Shown: positions 52,365-60,226, numbered from the stretch's first letter. The stretch is DNA of 64,000 nt from Myxococcales bacterium (GCA_029863605.1 JAOTVB010000002.1:186001-250000), one strand, 5' to 3'. Made by a program: numbers and translations. Notes: a model not told the origin generated them from the sequence alone.

Positions 52365-53780
52365 ATGGACAACAACTACGATCTCATACTCGTTGGTTCG
52401 AGCTTCGCGTCGTCGTTCTTCTTGTTGGAGTACCTTAGGCGATTTGGCCCCGACAGGCGTGTGCTGGTCCTGGAGTGGGGGCGTCGACGTTCCCACCAGG
52501 AGAACATCGAATCGCGGCGCCACAGCGACTTCGACTTCGAGGATATTGCGCACAATCCGCATCCGACGAAACAGTGGGTGTCAAACATCGTATTCGGCGG
52601 CAACTCGAACTGCTGGTGGGCGTGCACTCCTCGGATGCTTCCGTCGGATTTCGAATTGAATTCGAAATATGGCGTGGGTGTCGATTGGCCGATCGGCTAC
52701 GACGACCTCGAGCCCTTCTACGCGAAGGCGGAGCAGATCATGTCGGTATCGGGCCCCGACGATGGCTCGCCTTTCCCGCGGAGCACGCCGTATCCCCAAC
52801 CCCCCCACCGCTTTTCGGAGCCGGATCGCGTTCTCAAACAGGCAAATCCCGACACGTTCTTCGTGATGCCAACAGCGAGAGCACGGGTAGCCACGAAAAA
52901 CCGTCCGGCCTGCTGCGCAACGTCGACATGCCACCTCTGTCCAATCGACGCCAAGTTCACGGTTCAGAACGAGCTTGCCTGGCTGTACGAGGATCCCCGC
53001 GTCGAGTTGCGTCTGAACGCAAAAGTGACGCATCTCGAGTTGGCCGCCGGTGTCGCCAAAGGGGTGCACTACGAGAAGGATGGGAGGACGCACCGAGTGG
53101 CCGGCGACTTGATCGGGCTCTGCGCCAACGCACTCATGAATCCATCCATCTTGCTTCGGTCAGGCGTCTCTCACCCGTGGGTAGGCGGAGGTCTCAGCGA
53201 ACAGGTGAGCAACTCGGCGAAAATCTACCTCGACAATCTGGACGCCTTCCAGGGGAGCACGAGTCTCACCGGGCACGGGTACATGCTCTACGACGGAATG
53301 CATCGACGCGAAAGGGCTGCGTGCCTGATCGAATTCTCGAACAAGCCCGTGCTTCGCCCCGAGTTCGGTCGCTGGCGTCAGATCTTGCCTGTGAAGCTCA
53401 TCTACGAGGACCTGCCCAAGCTCGAGCATAAGATCGATATCGACTCGGGAGATGGCAAACCAAGGACGATCTTCGGTCGCCACAGCGACTATACGCAGCG
53501 CGCCATCGACGAGAATCGCCAGCTTCTTGCACGAGCGGTATCGGCCCTGCCGGTGGAGAGCATCGAGTACGAAGGACAGGTATCACGCACGGAGGCTCAT
53601 ATACTCGGAACCGCACGCATGGGGACTGATCCGAGCACCAGCGTCGTCGACCCGGGACTGACCATGCATTCCCATCGTAATGTCCTGGTCCTGGGTGGCA
53701 GCGCATTCCCGACTTGCGCGCCGGCGAATCCAACGTTGACCATCTGCGCGCTGTCTCTACGCGCCGCGAGCATGCTGTGA
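52365..53780 (+). CDS. GMC-family FAD oxidoreductase
   Basis: 471 aa. N-terminal FAD-binding segment DLILVGSSFASS (a variant of GxGxxG), FGGNSNCWWACTPRM near the substrate side, a cysteine-rich patch (CCATSTCHLCPID) seen in membrane-dehydrogenase relatives. The GMC C-terminal motif HILGTARMGTDP and GGSAFPTCAPANPTLT are present. Catalytic His lies in the SRTEAH region. Likely oxidises an alcohol or sugar, passing electrons to a carrier. Coupled by a 4-nt GTGA overlap to a twin-arginine protein, as in gluconate/sorbitol dehydrogenase-type complexes. Confidence 0.82.
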   Translation: MDNNYDLILVGSSFASSFFLLEYLRRFGPDRRVLVLEWGRRRSHQENIESRRHSDFDFEDIAHNPHPTKQWVSNIVFGGNSNCWWACTPRMLPSDFELNSKYGVGVDWPIGYDDLEPFYAKAEQIMSVSGPDDGSPFPRSTPYPQPPHRFSEPDRVLKQANPDTFFVMPTARARVATKNRPACCATSTCHLCPIDAKFTVQNELAWLYEDPRVELRLNAKVTHLELAAGVAKGVHYEKDGRTHRVAGDLIGLCANALMNPSILLRSGVSHPWVGGGLSEQVSNSAKIYLDNLDAFQGSTSLTGHGYMLYDGMHRRERAACLIEFSNKPVLRPEFGRWRQILPVKLIYEDLPKLEHKIDIDSGDGKPRTIFGRHSDYTQRAIDENRQLLARAVSALPVESIEYEGQVSRTEAHILGTARMGTDPSTSVVDPGLTMHSHRNVLVLGGSAFPTCAPANPTLTICALSLRAASML

Positions 53781-54283
53781 CGGGGGCTCTTCTCGGTCGG
53801 CGTGCGTTCCTTGTCGGTATCACGGCGGCTGGCGGTGCGGTACTCGCGACCGGCGCCTCATTAGTGCTGAGTGATCCGGCCGCCTCCATCCATGCGATCA
53901 TTGCCAAGCGGCTGGGTGTGCTCACATTTGAACCGGAGGGTCTCGGAAAATTCGTGGGCGACTACGTGGAACAGAATGAAGCACGGATCTCGGATCGCCG
54001 ATGGCAGTTCTTTCGGGCAGTCCTGCCACTGTACCGGCACACTGGCTTGCTCAAAGCCACACCGATGGCCAGGTATCTCTACAGACGTGAATCCGAAGTA
54101 GTCTCGGCTCTGCTGCTTTCGTCGGATTTCTTCATGCGAGCCGACCAGTCGCCGGAATCCACGAAAATCACACCGATTCGTTACCTTGGCTGGTATGAAG
54201 ACAATCTCTGTACGTCGAGGAATCCGTTCGCGCGCTTCGATTTTCCGTCCGATCGAAGTCGAGATGGCGCCCGAGGGCACTGA
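53777..54283 (+). CDS. Twin-arginine small subunit of GMC dehydrogenase
   Basis: 168 aa from GTG 53777, fixed by overlap with the GMC stop. N-terminal Tat signal GRRAFLVGITAAGGAVL. The mature part (HAIIAKRLGVLTFEPEGLGKFVGDYVEQNE, ...YLGWYEDNLC) resembles the gluconate-2-dehydrogenase subunit-3 type of helper protein by size and context. It probably carries the GMC subunit across the inner membrane as a hitchhiker and anchors it in the periplasm; the family call is moderate. Confidence 0.62.
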   Translation: MTGALLGRRAFLVGITAAGGAVLATGASLVLSDPAASIHAIIAKRLGVLTFEPEGLGKFVGDYVEQNEARISDRRWQFFRAVLPLYRHTGLLKATPMARYLYRRESEVVSALLLSSDFFMRADQSPESTKITPIRYLGWYEDNLCTSRNPFARFDFPSDRSRDGARGH

Positions 54284-54373
54284 AGAATCCCGCCTGCTTC
54301 TCGTTGTCTGCTAACTTCATCCTCGCCGACCGAGCTGGGCACTTGGCCGCACAGCGCGCGTTCGACCCGCCCG

Positions 54374-55312
54374 TTGTCGAGCGCCATGACGGATCACCAC
54401 CCTCGCTATTGCAGTCGGACGCTCGTTCGTGGATCTACATCCGCTTCCGCCGATGAAACGACCGAGACCCTTGCCGACCCGGTCGCCGACCCAATGGCAC
54501 TCGACAACAGCAGGCCGCCTCCAAAAACCAAGGCCACCCTGGCCCAACCGCCCAACATCGAGTGGTCGCTCTGGGCCGAGCTCGGCTTTCTCGTCGTCGC
54601 CAGCCACATCGTTCAGCTCGGCGACGACGGCACACGCTTCGATTATCGAAAAGAGGGCGGTCAAGACATCCTCTTTCCGTTCTTCCGGTTGAGCACTGAC
54701 CTCAAGTTCAAAGGCCGGCACACCGTCGTCTTTCTCTACCAGCCGCTGAAGCTCAGCGGTGAGACCGTGCTGACTGAGGACACCGTGTTTGACGGCATCG
54801 TCTTTCCTGCGGACACGGCTGTCAACAGCACGTATGGTTTTCCGTTTTGGCGGATCAGCTATCTCTATGATTTCCTCCGCCGTGCGGGCGACGAGGCCTC
54901 GGTCGGGTTTTCACTGCAGATTCGAAACGCGACGATCACGTTTACGTCGGCGGACGGCATGCTGCGTGCCGATCGTCGTGACGTCGGCCCCGTGCCAGCG
55001 CTCAAATTCCGGGGTCGATGGGGATTCGAAAGCGGTGTCTGGTGGGGTGCGGAGGTCGACGGGATCTACGCGCCGATCAGCGTGATCAACGGCAGCAGCA
55101 GCGAGGTCACGGGCGCCCTGCTCGATGCGAGCCTACGCGTCGGCTACGATTTCACGAACCGGATCTCTGGCTTTTTCAACGTGCGGTACCTCGGTGGCGG
55201 CGCCGTTGGCGACGAAAACAATCCTGACCCACAAAGCGACGGCTTCACCAAGAACTGGCTACACTTCGTTACGGTGAGCCTCGGTGTCGAGTTCCGCGCG
55301 GTCTCGCGTTAG
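54374..55312 (+). CDS. Outer-membrane beta-barrel-like protein
   Basis: 312 aa as annotated; the N-terminus lacks a signal peptide and an ATG at 54494 is an alternative, so the 5' end may be damaged. From residue 60 on, alternating beta strands with aromatic girdles (WSLWAELGFLVVASHI, HTVVFLYQPLKL, FPFWRISYLYDFL, VGFSLQIRNATITF, LRVGYDFTNRISGFFNVRYLG) indicate an outer-membrane barrel. Follows the GMC pair by 90 bp on the same strand. Confidence 0.58.
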   Translation: MSSAMTDHHPRYCSRTLVRGSTSASADETTETLADPVADPMALDNSRPPPKTKATLAQPPNIEWSLWAELGFLVVASHIVQLGDDGTRFDYRKEGGQDILFPFFRLSTDLKFKGRHTVVFLYQPLKLSGETVLTEDTVFDGIVFPADTAVNSTYGFPFWRISYLYDFLRRAGDEASVGFSLQIRNATITFTSADGMLRADRRDVGPVPALKFRGRWGFESGVWWGAEVDGIYAPISVINGSSSEVTGALLDASLRVGYDFTNRISGFFNVRYLGGGAVGDENNPDPQSDGFTKNWLHFVTVSLGVEFRAVSR

Positions 55313-55371
55313 ACGCCAAGCCGCTCACTGTCCTGCCGTCACGGTCACGCGCAGCGAACGCGTCAAAGAAG

Positions 55372-55400
55372 AAAGCCGGTTCTCTTTCGAGACGGGCTTT
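55372..55400 (-). terminator. Hairpin terminator downstream of 5S rRNA fragment
   Basis: Imperfect inverted repeat AAAGCC...CTC / GAG...GGCTTT with a short loop, followed on the minus strand by a T-rich run (TTCTTT). It lies immediately downstream of the 5S 3' end, as rRNA operon terminators do. Confidence 0.65.
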
Positions 55401-55407
55401 CATAGTT

Positions 55408-55457
55408 CCGGCAGCGTCCTACTCTCCCACAGGGCTGCCCCTGCAGTACCATCGGCT
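55408..55457 (-). pseudogene. 5S rRNA gene fragment (3' ~50 nt)
   Basis: The minus strand reads GCCGATGGTACTGCAGGGGC and GTGGGAGAGTAGGACGCTGCC, the conserved 3' third of bacterial 5S rRNA (loops D/E and helix I 3' strand). Similarity stops abruptly at about 55457; no 23S or 16S sequence is nearby. With the adjacent terminator it is the end of an rRNA operon left by a rearrangement or insertion. No function is expected. Confidence 0.85.
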
Positions 55458-55593
55458 CTGATGGTTGAGACTCTTAGCGTTCGTTGAGGTTTCGAAAACG
55501 GGCCTCTGCAGGGCGCAGTCCCTGCTACTCGAGATCCGCGTCGAGCTCGTGGATGGCGGCTTTTTCCTTGACGAGCTCGATGAAGCGCGCGAG

Positions 55594-55676
55594 CTCACTC
55601 AGCTACTGAATTGCGCAGAACCTCTCATAAGTTAACTTTGCGAGACTGAAAAAGGGCCTTTGTTTCGCCTATGCTC
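55594..55676 (+). repeat. Dispersed 83-bp repeat, type 1, copy 2
   Basis: Full copy; differs from the copy at 58.5 kb at only two of 83 positions. With the 5S fragment and terminator it occupies most of the 504-bp gap 55313-55816; I see no gene in the remainder of that gap. Confidence 0.88.
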
Positions 55677-55816
55677 GAAGAGACTATAGGACGTCGACCA
55701 CGAAGCGAGACCAACGCCTCCAAGAACACGCCCTGCTGACGGCGACACGCTCGATGTCGGCGCGTTTCGACAGACACGCCCCGCGGCTAGCTCTTCGGAT
55801 AGACAACGCAAAGGAC

Positions 55817-56527
55817 CTATTCTGGCTTGCGAGCGGTGACGATCTCCGATGGGAAAAGACACTGTTGATGGTACTCGGTCTCGTCCACGGCAAACCCATG
55901 GTGCGGCAGTTTACGTGCAACTTCGACGCCACGACAACCTCCAAGAGTGCGTGGTGACCATCGGGAGATGTGCTCGTAGAGGCGACTCATCGGGGTCCGA
56001 CCGCGAGCCATGTTCACGAGCACGATTCTGCCTCCGGGCCTGAGAACCCGCGCGAACTCGCCGAGCGCCTCCGCCGTGTCTTCCGCGGAGAGCAGATCGA
56101 ACATGTAGGTGTTGATCAACAGATCGATACTTTCGCTTTGGAAGGGGAGATCGAGCGCGCTGCCGAGACTCAGCTCGTAGTCGACCTTTGCATGTTTGCT
56201 GGCGCGCTCTTTCGCCTTCGCCAGCATACCCTCGGAGAGGTCGATCCCCATGTTCTTTCCGTGCGGATTTCGTCGAAGGACTTGCTCGAACATCAGGCCC
56301 GTCCCAACGGCGACTTCGAGGATCGCTTCACCGTCCTGAATCCGCGCGAGCTCCAGGGCCCGCTTTCTCGCCTTCGATTCCGTGGCAAATGCCCAGACGT
56401 CGTAGGCGGGAGCGAGAGAATCATAGAGTGCCCCGATCTGCTCCTGAGGCACAGGGGCTGCCTCCGCCTGCCCCTGCGAGCGGTCCGAAGTTGGTGAGCC
56501 GGGGGTGCAGCACGATCGAATTTCCAT
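55817..56527 (-). CDS. SAM-dependent methyltransferase (UbiE-like class I)
   Basis: 236 aa. SAM motif I ILEVAVGTGLMFEQV, motif post-I MGIDLSEGML, motif II/III (DLPFQSESIDLLINTYMFDLL, ARVLRPGGRIVLVNM). N-terminal tail of about 30 residues with CC near residue 6, then the helix LYDSLAPAYDVWA typical of UbiE/ArsM-type enzymes. Acceptor unknown; a quinone or thiol/metalloid substrate would fit the operon. Last gene of the AhpD-like/ECF/quinone-reductase operon (31 bp after the reductase). Confidence 0.82.
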   Translation of the reverse strand: MEIRSCCTPGSPTSDRSQGQAEAAPVPQEQIGALYDSLAPAYDVWAFATESKARKRALELARIQDGEAILEVAVGTGLMFEQVLRRNPHGKNMGIDLSEGMLAKAKERASKHAKVDYELSLGSALDLPFQSESIDLLINTYMFDLLSAEDTAEALGEFARVLRPGGRIVLVNMARGRTPMSRLYEHISRWSPRTLGGCRGVEVARKLPHHGFAVDETEYHQQCLFPSEIVTARKPE

Positions 56528-56558
56528 ATCTCTGTCTCCTTTTTAGACCCACTTGTTT

Positions 56559-57296
56559 CTAGAATTCTTTCCCTAGGACGTACGCCCGGCTCAAATACTC
56601 CTGCCGCGTCGCGGCACTGACGGCGTTGACGGCATGGAAGTAGACGTGCTCCACGTCGTTGATTCCCGGGTATCGAAATCCCCAGCTGTCTATCACCTGC
56701 GCCATCGCCTCCCCCAACGCGGCCTTGTAGGCATCTTCGCTGAAGAATGTCGTGTTGATGATCAACGCTTTGTCGTGCTTCAACAGCGGGACTCGTCCGT
56801 CCACGTCGCCTTGCCACCCCTCGGGCGTCAACGAATAGGCGAAACCGTAGGTGAAAACCCGGTCGATCCAGCCTTTCAGGATGGCAGGAAAATGCATCCA
56901 AAAGACGGGGGCGATGAAAGCCAGCCCTTGCGCGCCGGAGACTTGTTCTTGTTGCTCCCGCACGTCTTTGGGCTTGTTTCTCTTGATCAATCTCACGACG
57001 TCGGAAAGCGTCTTGTCTTGCATCCATCGCTTCGCGAGCAATCTTTTCAGAGGCCCACCACTGAGTTGCAGCACTTGCTGTTTGAGGTTCATGCCTTCCA
57101 GCACATGATCGGGGACAGTCTCGTCGGCAAAGAAGGCATAGTCATTCATGTTGAAGACCGGATCAAATCCGATCTCGTACAGATCGATGACTCGTGACGT
57201 GTGCCCGCCATCTTTGAGTCCTTTGGTGAACTGCTCAAGGATGGCGTGACAAAAGGACTTAGGGTTTGGGTGCGCGTACACTGTCAAAACTCTCAT
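56559..57296 (-). CDS. Flavodoxin-fold NAD(P)H:quinone oxidoreductase
   Basis: 245 aa from ATG 57296 (upstream frame overlaps the sigma-factor gene). N-terminal RVLTVYAHPNPKSFCHAIL is the FMN/FAD phosphate loop of the NQO1/KefF/MdaB family; FIAPVFWMHFPAILKGWIDRVFTYGFAY is the family's central signature. Two-electron reduction of quinones or related electrophiles in the cytoplasm is the usual role. The start overlaps the sigma-factor 3' end by 38 bp. Confidence 0.87.
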   Translation of the reverse strand: MRVLTVYAHPNPKSFCHAILEQFTKGLKDGGHTSRVIDLYEIGFDPVFNMNDYAFFADETVPDHVLEGMNLKQQVLQLSGGPLKRLLAKRWMQDKTLSDVVRLIKRNKPKDVREQQEQVSGAQGLAFIAPVFWMHFPAILKGWIDRVFTYGFAYSLTPEGWQGDVDGRVPLLKHDKALIINTTFFSEDAYKAALGEAMAQVIDSWGFRYPGINDVEHVYFHAVNAVSAATRQEYLSRAYVLGKEF

Positions 57297-57909
57297 CGTC
57301 TCGTCCCTCCGGTTTGCAGGAGTCACCCTGTTGCTTCCTATCACAAGGCACGGTGTCCTCTTCGAGAGAGAGCACACAGCCTTCTCGGAGACTCGCTTTG
57401 AGCGCGGCGCGGCCACGATGTAGTAAGACTCGGGAATTGGACTCCGAAATATCTAGTTGGGCCGCGATCTCCTTGTGTTTCAGGCCAGCCATGTCGTGAA
57501 GCGCGATGACGTTACGTTGGGGCGGGGGCAGGCGAAAAACGAACTCGGCGACACACGCCGACATTTCGTCACGCAACAGCTCGTCCTCTGTGTCCACCGC
57601 AGAAGCGAAACGCTCGACCTCGCCGCCGGTCTCGTCCGGTGCACGGGTGCCTTTTCGCAAGTGGTCTTTCGCGACATTCATCGCGATCGAGATCAACCAG
57701 GTTTTCTCGGAGGCGTCGCCGCGAAAAGACGCCCGCCCTGTGTGCGCCTTCAGGAAGGTCACCTGCGTCAGGTCCTCTGCCAACGTCGCGTCACCCAACA
57801 TCCGCGTCAGGAAGGCGCGCACAGCCGACCGATGCTCGCTCCACAGGTCAGGGCGCACAGCCGCAACCGCTGTCTCTCTTCTGGTTCTTGCTCGCCGCTT
57901 GGTTCCCAT
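57259..57909 (-). CDS. ECF-type RNA polymerase sigma factor
   Basis: 216 aa from ATG 57909 (GTG 57858 would shorten the overlap with the upstream gene to 11 bp). Sigma-2 region LTRMLGDATLAEDLTQVTFLKAH and TWLISIAMNVAKDHLRK; sigma-4 region FRLPPPQRNVIALHDMAGLKHKEIAAQLDISESNSRVLLHRGRAAL. A C-terminal extension of about 40 residues contains three cysteines (GCVLS, PCDRK, SCKPE) that might sense redox or metal. No anti-sigma gene is adjacent. Probably drives its own operon. Confidence 0.85.
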   Translation of the reverse strand: MGTKRRARTRRETAVAAVRPDLWSEHRSAVRAFLTRMLGDATLAEDLTQVTFLKAHTGRASFRGDASEKTWLISIAMNVAKDHLRKGTRAPDETGGEVERFASAVDTEDELLRDEMSACVAEFVFRLPPPQRNVIALHDMAGLKHKEIAAQLDISESNSRVLLHRGRAALKASLREGCVLSLEEDTVPCDRKQQGDSCKPEGRDDESFDSVRAPKP

Positions 57910-58111
57910 TGCCAATGATCTCTTCGACGTAGCCGCTGGTCTTGGATGCGGCCCCGCGGGCCACCATAAGGCCGACTTCGACCGCTGTCTGCACGTCCGC
58001 GCGATCGATGCCAAGGCGATCGCAGGTCTCCAGATGATGCTGCAGGCATGGCCTGCAATTCACCGCAGCAGAAGCTCCAATTGCAACTAGCGCTTTGATT
58101 TGCTCATCCAT
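57848..58111 (-). CDS. AhpD-like carboxymuconolactone decarboxylase family protein
   Basis: 87 aa from ATG 58111, preceded by an excellent ribosome-binding site (GGAGGAG). AhpD/CMD fold with the redox motif CRPCLQHH (CxxC..H) in an all-helical protein, followed by a Cys-rich tail DSGCGCAP. By family it acts as a thiol peroxidase or disulfide reductase. The C-terminal CGC tail is unusual and could bind metal. First gene of the operon; overlaps the sigma-factor start. Confidence 0.82.
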   Translation of the reverse strand: MDEQIKALVAIGASAAVNCRPCLQHHLETCDRLGIDRADVQTAVEVGLMVARGAASKTSGYVEEIIGNGNQAASKNQKRDSGCGCAP

Positions 58112-58143
58112 GTTCTCCTCCAAAGTGGCCCTAACCACCTTGA

Positions 58144-58170
58144 GACGATCCCGCGGATCAGAACGTTACA
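58144..58170 (-). promoter_or_regulatory. ECF-type promoter of the AhpD-sigma operon
   Basis: Minus strand: TGTAAC (58165-58170), 17-bp spacer, CGTC (58144-58147), about 33 bp upstream of the first start codon. This is the textbook ECF pattern (-35 with AAC, -10 CGTC) and suggests autoregulation by the operon's own sigma factor. Confidence 0.6.
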
Positions 58171-58531
58171 CCATGGCTCTACCGAGCTCAGGTGCCCGGG
58201 CGTCGGATCGAGACAACGACGGTCCTCATACGGGCCGCAACTATCAACTCGCGGCAGGGCTTTTCGTATTCGAGAGCCACGCAGCTAGCCGCACCCACCG
58301 ATCACGATCCGGAGCGACGGCGAAGAGAAGCTACGCAAGCTGGCGCTCGCTACGCCGACGCGTCCGACCTGATCGCAACCGACCACTGGTAAGTCGCATC
58401 CAAGCTCGATGCTATGCGTCGCCGCTGCGACGAGGTTGGATTCAATGCTGATGGCATTGTCATAAGAATGCCCGGTAACGCGTTTTCCTCGTGTTCTTTG
58501 GACGTGTTCTTATCGCTACCTGTCCGCGAAA
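58171..58531. other. Gene-free stretch
   Basis: About 360 bp between the ECF promoter and the next repeat. Short open frames exist on the plus strand but show no coding character, start signal or recognisable similarity. Confidence 0.5.
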
Positions 58532-58614
58532 CTCACTCAGCTACTGAGTTGCGCAGAACCTCTCATAAGTTAACTTTGCGAGACTGAAAAAGGGCCCTTG
58601 TTTCGCCTATGCTC
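58532..58614 (+). repeat. Dispersed 83-bp repeat, type 1, copy 3
   Basis: Full copy, 81/83 identical to the copy at 55.6 kb; here the inner palindrome is AAGGGCCCTT. Lies 133 bp upstream of the barrel gene at 58748. Confidence 0.88.
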
Positions 58615-58747
58615 CCGGTTGCCGCGCTCCACGCCTTCGGCTTATTCGCGATGGGGAGCGAGTCGAACGAAGCAGCGTAATTTTGCGCACGCAACCGAAG
58701 TTCTATACCGTGGCTTCGGGGGATGACGCGTCCAGGGGGAGGTTGAG

Positions 58748-59692
58748 ATGAGAAGGTGGATCACTCCGGTGTGCGCCGCCACGATCGCGGGCGGGTGTGT
58801 GATTCCAAGCCTGGTGTTCGCCGAGGAAGAGGCTGGCGAAACGCCGCCTTCCTTGGTGGCCGATGAGGCGCCGCCTCCCGCAGTAGAAGCGGCAAGCGTG
58901 GAAGCCACGAGCAAGGACGCTGCCGACAACTACGGGCTCGCCTATGCCGGGCGAGAGCTGACGATGCCGCGAGGTATGGTCCGAGGCACGTTTGACGTGA
59001 GTACTTTGCACCTTGGCCTGGGTCTCTTCAGTCAAAACTTCGTTTCGCTCAACTTCGGGGCAGCGATCTCGCCGGTCGACGATCTCGAGCTCGGTTTCTC
59101 ACGCTACCGGATGGGCTCGTATCCAGGCATTAACTTTATCGACCTAGTGAACTTGGGAGGGTCAGGGCTCATCTCTGCCTTTGTCTCGCCTGAAGGCGAT
59201 TTCGGCGACATTCCATTCTACGTACGATACCAGCCCATGAGTGGAACTGCGGACGTAGCGCTCGAGTTCCGTCTTAGGATCCCAACCCTATCCGAGTTCG
59301 GCCTTGCGTTCGGCGTCCCGGTGAGAATCCATGCGGGCGACTCCGTCGCGATCGACACCGGTTTCGATCTCACGCTTGACGATCCGGGTGGCGTTAACAT
59401 TCTCAGCGTGGGTGTGCCATTTCAGATCGTTGGCAATGTTTCGGACAACTTCTTCTTGGAGCTACAGACAGGCGTCAGCCTTCCAGACATCACGACAGAT
59501 CCGGTCGTCACCGTGCTACCCCTCGGTTTTACATTGGGCGGCTCGGTCGATGCTGGTCCGGTAATGCTCGACGCCTTCTTCAATTTCCGGTTTCCAACGT
59601 TTGCGGCGTTTGCTAGCGGAAACTCTGAAATCACCACCGAAATTTGGACGATCACCATCGGCATCAACGTCTACTCGCCTGTGCTTTTTTGA
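58748..59692 (+). CDS. Outer-membrane beta-barrel protein
   Basis: 314 aa. Signal peptide (about 1-25, ending VFAEE), an acidic, Pro/Ala-rich linker, then regular beta strands (STLHLGLGLFSQNFVSLNFG, DIPFYVRYQP, VALEFRLRIP, FGVPVRIHAG, FFLELQTGVSLP, VMLDAFFNFRFP). It ends on phenylalanine (YSPVLF), the usual outer-membrane assembly signal. GGGGGAGGTTGAG precedes the ATG. It is flanked by type-1 repeats in the same orientation, as if on a 1.2-kb module. Confidence 0.75.
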   Translation: MRRWITPVCAATIAGGCVIPSLVFAEEEAGETPPSLVADEAPPPAVEAASVEATSKDAADNYGLAYAGRELTMPRGMVRGTFDVSTLHLGLGLFSQNFVSLNFGAAISPVDDLELGFSRYRMGSYPGINFIDLVNLGGSGLISAFVSPEGDFGDIPFYVRYQPMSGTADVALEFRLRIPTLSEFGLAFGVPVRIHAGDSVAIDTGFDLTLDDPGGVNILSVGVPFQIVGNVSDNFFLELQTGVSLPDITTDPVVTVLPLGFTLGGSVDAGPVMLDAFFNFRFPTFAAFASGNSEITTEIWTITIGINVYSPVLF

Positions 59693-59767
59693 CATGCATC
59701 ACCTGAGCTCCCCGGATGTCGCCGACGAGCAGGTTCATGCCGCGCACACCGCTCCTACCGCTCCGGG

Positions 59768-59835
59768 ATTGCGCAGAACGTCTTATAAGTTAACTTTGCA
59801 AGACTGAAAAAAGGGCCTTTGTTTCGCCCATGCTC
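59768..59835 (+). repeat. Dispersed repeat, type 1, copy 4 (left end diverged)
   Basis: Matches the other copies from ATTGCGCAG onward with one extra A in the A-run; the first ~15 bp are replaced. The ATGCTC at its end opens the RHS-like fragment. Confidence 0.8.
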
Positions 59836-59985
59836 TTCGGATGGCAACATGATGAGCTTCGACGACGGCAATCCACGCGCAGCTACAGTTTCGGTCTTTA
59901 CAGCTACGTCTATTCGGACCCGAGCGGCCAGCAGTTCGAGGTGCTGGACTACTGGGTCAACCAGGTTGCCAACAACGCGCCTTGA
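59830..59985 (+). pseudogene. RHS/YD-repeat-like C-terminal fragment
   Basis: 51 codons starting at the ATG in the repeat end. The segment SYSFGLYSYVYSDPSGQ resembles the end of an RHS core (xYxYVxxDPxG), followed by a short unrelated tail and stop. Too short to be a functional toxin; a remnant or a chance match. Confidence 0.35.
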
Positions 59986-60071
59986 GTCTGCACAGCCGAT
60001 AGAAGTCGTGGCATGGGTTGCGAACACTCGTCAGGCGGCGCGGGGCGCCTCAGAAGAAGCCGCATCAGTCG

Positions 60072-60226
60072 TTAGGGAGTGATGACGACTCTCCCCTGGG
60101 GCTCACCCTCCATGAGATAACGGATGGCCTCGGACGCCTCGCTGAGGGGATACGCTCTATCGATGACCGGCGTGATTTTGCCCGCTGCGAGAAACTCCTG
60201 GAAGACCGCCATCGTGTCCTTGAAGG
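60072..60226 (-). pseudogene. Zinc-type (MDR) dehydrogenase C-terminal fragment
   Basis: Minus-strand frame encodes TMAVFQEFLAAGKITPVIDR and LSEASEAIRYLMEGEPQGR then VVITP-stop, the standard C-terminus of MDR alcohol dehydrogenases/quinone reductases. Everything upstream is missing; similarity begins within a few bases of the TolC gene stop. Not functional. Confidence 0.75.

Noticed and set aside
57259-57909. Assignment of the sigma factor to ECF41
   Set aside because: Context is similar, but the required SnoaL-like C-terminal domain is absent; only a short Cys-bearing tail is present.
58095-58451. 118-codon plus-strand frame
   Set aside because: Overlaps the ECF promoter and the AhpD-like start region, Arg/Ser-rich without motifs or ribosome-binding site.
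49384-59835. CRISPR array or integron attC array
   Set aside because: Repeats are kilobases apart, occur in both orientations, and show no regular spacers or paired attC core sites.
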